From Ciona savignyi (Eukaryota; Chordata; Ascidiacea; Phlebobranchia; Cionidae): a DNA stretch of 64,000 bases. The position numbers were made by a program, and so were the translations under genes. This document shows positions 62,101-64,000 of this stretch, in pieces (the first letter of the stretch is position 1; each line of letters begins with the position of its first letter). Location: positions 219,377 through 283,376 of the forward strand of contig CH003110.1 in assembly GCA_000149265.1 (NCBI GenBank), in the 5' to 3' direction. Under the pieces are notes generated by a model, which was not told where the DNA came from, made no database searches, and saw only the letters and a list, made by a program, of their open reading frames with translations.

Positions 62101-63292
62101 AAAGTCAAGCTAAAAAAGTCACGACGTCACAAATAAATAGAATCAAAGAAAAGGGCACAGTAGGCGATACGCAAACTTTAGGTGCGGCAGTCTCAATTAT
62201 ATCCAATGTTCCAGTAGTCTGACCAGCTGGACAGGAAAAAGAAACGAAACAGCACAGTTTAATGGCACTTTATTTTTATGGTGAATAGTAGAATATCAAT
62301 CGTCTGACGTTGTTTAAGCTTGCGAAAATATCGTAATTGATTCATTTTGTTAGTTGATTAGTTATAATTCCTTACCTGAGGAGGATTTGTGTGGAATTCC
62401 AGAAGTATTCGTTGAACCATTCGTACCGGGTCCTGCCCATCATTGTGTTTCCCTATCATGTATATACTGGTAAATATGACGGGTAATGGTTAATTTATAA
62501 AGCATAATAGGTAAAATCTTTCAAATAATAGTATATCATAAAGAATATTTCATAAAATTATGACATATATTGCGTAAATTCTGATGGATAATGGTAAAAT
62601 TATGAAGGATAAAGGGTAAATTATGACGCATAATGGGTAAATATAAAGGTGAATGGATAAACTATTGCAATCATGGTGACTTGAATAGGATGGGGTAGGA
62701 TAGGATGGGATATTCATGTTCTTATCCCTGTGAATGGGAAATCCAAGTGGGTTATAGCACACAGGGCACACGTCAGACTCGCCTCGCCTCGCGCCCATCG
62801 TCGGGTTACCGGAGCTATTGCAGTGTGTTGTGTATGATTCACGCATTCCCTCAATTAGTAGAACCCAATGATTTGCTGGGTCAGGCAATGTCCGTTAGGT
62901 GCCTTGCCCAAAGACACAACCGACTAGTTAGCGTCTAGTTTCGCACCTGCAACCTACCGGCTAAAAGTCGTCGCACTAAACCACTAAAATATCAAATGTG
63001 ACATGTAATTTGGATGACACGTTAGATGCTACCGGGTAGAAGAGGCTTAGTACACAGCGTCATGTTAACAGTCAAATGTTGGAGAAATGCAAACTAATTT
63101 GCTGAGGCTTATAAAAAGGCACTTGAAAATCTCGGATTAACGACGAGGAAACCGTACCGTCTGTAAAAATAAAGCAGTGTCGGTGTCTGTCATCACTTCT
63201 ATCTTCTTGATAGGACACCGCCAACATATCCTTTAGAACAGTTAAGGCAGCTCCTGTGTTTGTACCACTCCCGATAGCGATTCGCTTTGCAT
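56111..63292 (-). CDS. factor-B-like protein: vWA domain plus trypsin-like protease, partial
   Basis: Resembles the C-terminal half of complement factor B/C2 (vWA then serine protease; alternative-pathway convertase, family knowledge). Exons in order: 63292-63158 (SGTNTGAAL ... HCFIFTDG), 62452-62376 (KHNDGQDPVRMVQRIL), possibly 62218-62171, then 61712-61562, 61211-61071, 60854-60722, 58986-58853, 58287-58083, 57384-57237, 56745-56613 and 56287-56111. From 61712 on, phases agree (407 codons). The protease begins after GR/VLGG with AWPWQA. The triad is His in LTAYHLF, Asp in YDYDIAL and Ser in DACKGDSGGPL. Residue 189 is Asp, predicting cleavage after Arg/Lys. IRPVCIPC is the factor-B-like insert region. 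Both Cys42 and Cys58 are missing. The upstream vWA metal site and any complement control modules lie beyond the window. Junctions around 61712-62376 are unresolved. Confidence 0.85.
56356..56520. repeat. 82-bp tandem duplication
   Basis: cagggactttaaagatgtgg and cagggactttgaaaatgtgg head two adjacent units, each followed by ggataggtgatg. Lies in the last intron of the protease gene. Confidence 0.75.
57585..57866 (+). repeat. SINE-A, near full length
   Basis: Plus-orientation copy in the protease gene: head ccattagctcagtggattcc, body ggaacgtatgaatcttacac. Confidence 0.8.
58710..58858 (+). repeat. SINE-A fragment reaching the donor of the Asp exon
   Basis: cgatgggcgcacagtaatct ... ggggataaacataaacatca and an ending ggtatcctac. 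On the protease strand this ending is the gtaggata donor of the exon ending at 58853. Confidence 0.7.
59065..59215. repeat. direct repeat of about 45 bp
   Basis: aaccgaatagcatat and taataaaacaattgtattta recur 100 bases apart in an AT-rich intron. Confidence 0.7.
59350..59425. repeat. gattttgagt microsatellite
   Basis: About six imperfect copies of a 10- to 11-base unit. Confidence 0.75.
59484..59612 (-). repeat. SINE-A, truncated
   Basis: Tail-half copy, gaataggataagatgttcat onwards, in the same large intron of the protease gene. Confidence 0.85.
60435..60690 (+). repeat. SINE-A, partial
   Basis: Ends ataccctatcctattcagca, about 40 bases from the donor of the His exon. Confidence 0.75.
61310..61390 (-). 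repeat. SINE-A fragment
   Basis: cgtcaaattaccttgcgcca and ctattacagtgtgttgcgta. Confidence 0.65.
62681..62985 (-). repeat. SINE-A, full length
   Basis: Tail aggatggggtaggataggat through to the head (aaaagtcgtcgcactaaacc), between the two vWA exons. Just left of it (62550-62660) is an imperfect ggataatgg/gtaaattatga tandem run. Confidence 0.88.
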
Positions 63293-63339
63293 CTGTATAA
63301 AAATGTGCATGAACTGAACGCTAGCGACCTGATTTACGC

Positions 63340-64000
63340 ACAGGCTGCACAGGCTGCGTTATTATGGGTCCCATTTGGAAAAAAATGGGACACATATTGT
63401 TTTTGTCCGTTTTTTTCTTTTCTTTTTTTTCTTCTTTAAACGCTTGATAGGCATGGCATGTTGCCCCGTCATCTACCAGAAGAAATAAAGGAATCGCAAT
63501 GAAACTTGGTGATTTGTTAGACAACATGGCCTAGATATGCAGAAACCAATATTTTGGGTAATAAATTTAGAGGAATTCCCCTTGGACGTTAAAAACCAAA
63601 ACGGACATTTTTTCTAAAAAATTAGCTTTTTAGGCCGTAGCGCTTAAACGGTTGCTCCAATTTGAATCATATTTGGAAAAATGTAAGTGCATTTGTCTCT
63701 GATTTAACACTTAAAAGATATGAACAAATTACGTAGGAAAATACCCTCAAAAATAAAATTTTGTTCTCAAATCATGATTGTGACAGGCATGACATGACGT
63801 ACTGACATCTACCAGAAGGAATAATGGAATAGAAACAAAACTTGGTCATTTGTTAGACAACATGGTCTAGATACGCGGTAGCAAATTTGTGGGTAATAAA
63901 TCTAGGGGAATTCCCCTGAGTCCAAAAGGTGATAAATCTAGGGGAAACCCCCTGAAATCCAAAATGGTTATTTTTCTAAAAAAATAGCTTTTCATGCCAT
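63340..64000. repeat. tandem repeat of about 270 bp at the right edge, incomplete
   Basis: catctaccagaagaaataaa ... gacaacatggcctagata occurs from about 63470 and again (catctaccagaaggaataat ... gacaacatggtctagata) from about 63807. A gggaattcccct-like stretch follows each. The second unit runs off the window. No exon of the protease gene was recognised here. Confidence 0.7.

Overview
The window is a 64-kb piece of an AT-rich, intron-rich animal genome, almost certainly a solitary tunicate of the Ciona type (inference). The reasons are compact genes with many short exons, chordate gene content (an LC3C-type ATG8, a factor-B-like vWA/serine protease), dense tRNA-derived SINEs and small inverted-repeat transposons, and a 16-nt string that matches the Ciona trans-spliced leader as I remember it. 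A run of 100 N marks a scaffold gap at 22503-22602.

Layout, left to right. 0.6-3.6 kb: six consecutive exons of an SLC5-type sodium-coupled transporter on the minus strand, with a 20-bp minisatellite filling one intron. 4.0-4.2 kb: one isolated, frame-disrupted kynurenine-aminotransferase exon (minus). 5.2-12.6 kb: a complete nine-exon class A GPCR (plus, 383 aa). 13.3-18.0 kb: a two-exon METTL21A-like lysine methyltransferase (plus), whose intron holds nested transposons including a BED/hAT element with target-site duplication. 18.4-23.0 kb: ribulose-phosphate 3-epimerase, five exons (minus, 231 aa). 24.7-29.0 kb: an LC3C-like ATG8, four exons (minus, 126 aa), whose protein ends on the conjugating glycine. 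29-34 kb: repeat-rich, with a spliced-leader-RNA-like sequence at 33.77 kb. 34.1-40.8 kb and 45.1-53.3 kb: two tandem paralogues (738 and 892 aa) of a secreted protein combining trefoil modules with 5 or 8 thrombospondin type 1 repeats. 56.1-63.3 kb: a vWA plus trypsin-like protease related to complement factor B (minus; its N-terminal part lies beyond the right edge).

All exon models were built by reading splice sites and reading-frame phases by eye. For the GPCR, methyltransferase, epimerase, LC3C and both trefoil/TSR genes every junction keeps frame from ATG to stop. The genes are functionally unrelated except the trefoil/TSR pair, which is a clear tandem duplication. The strongest items for follow-up are that pair, the SL-RNA-like locus, the pre-processed ATG8, repeated placement of SINE tails against splice sites, and the minisatellite that starts exactly at a 5' splice site.
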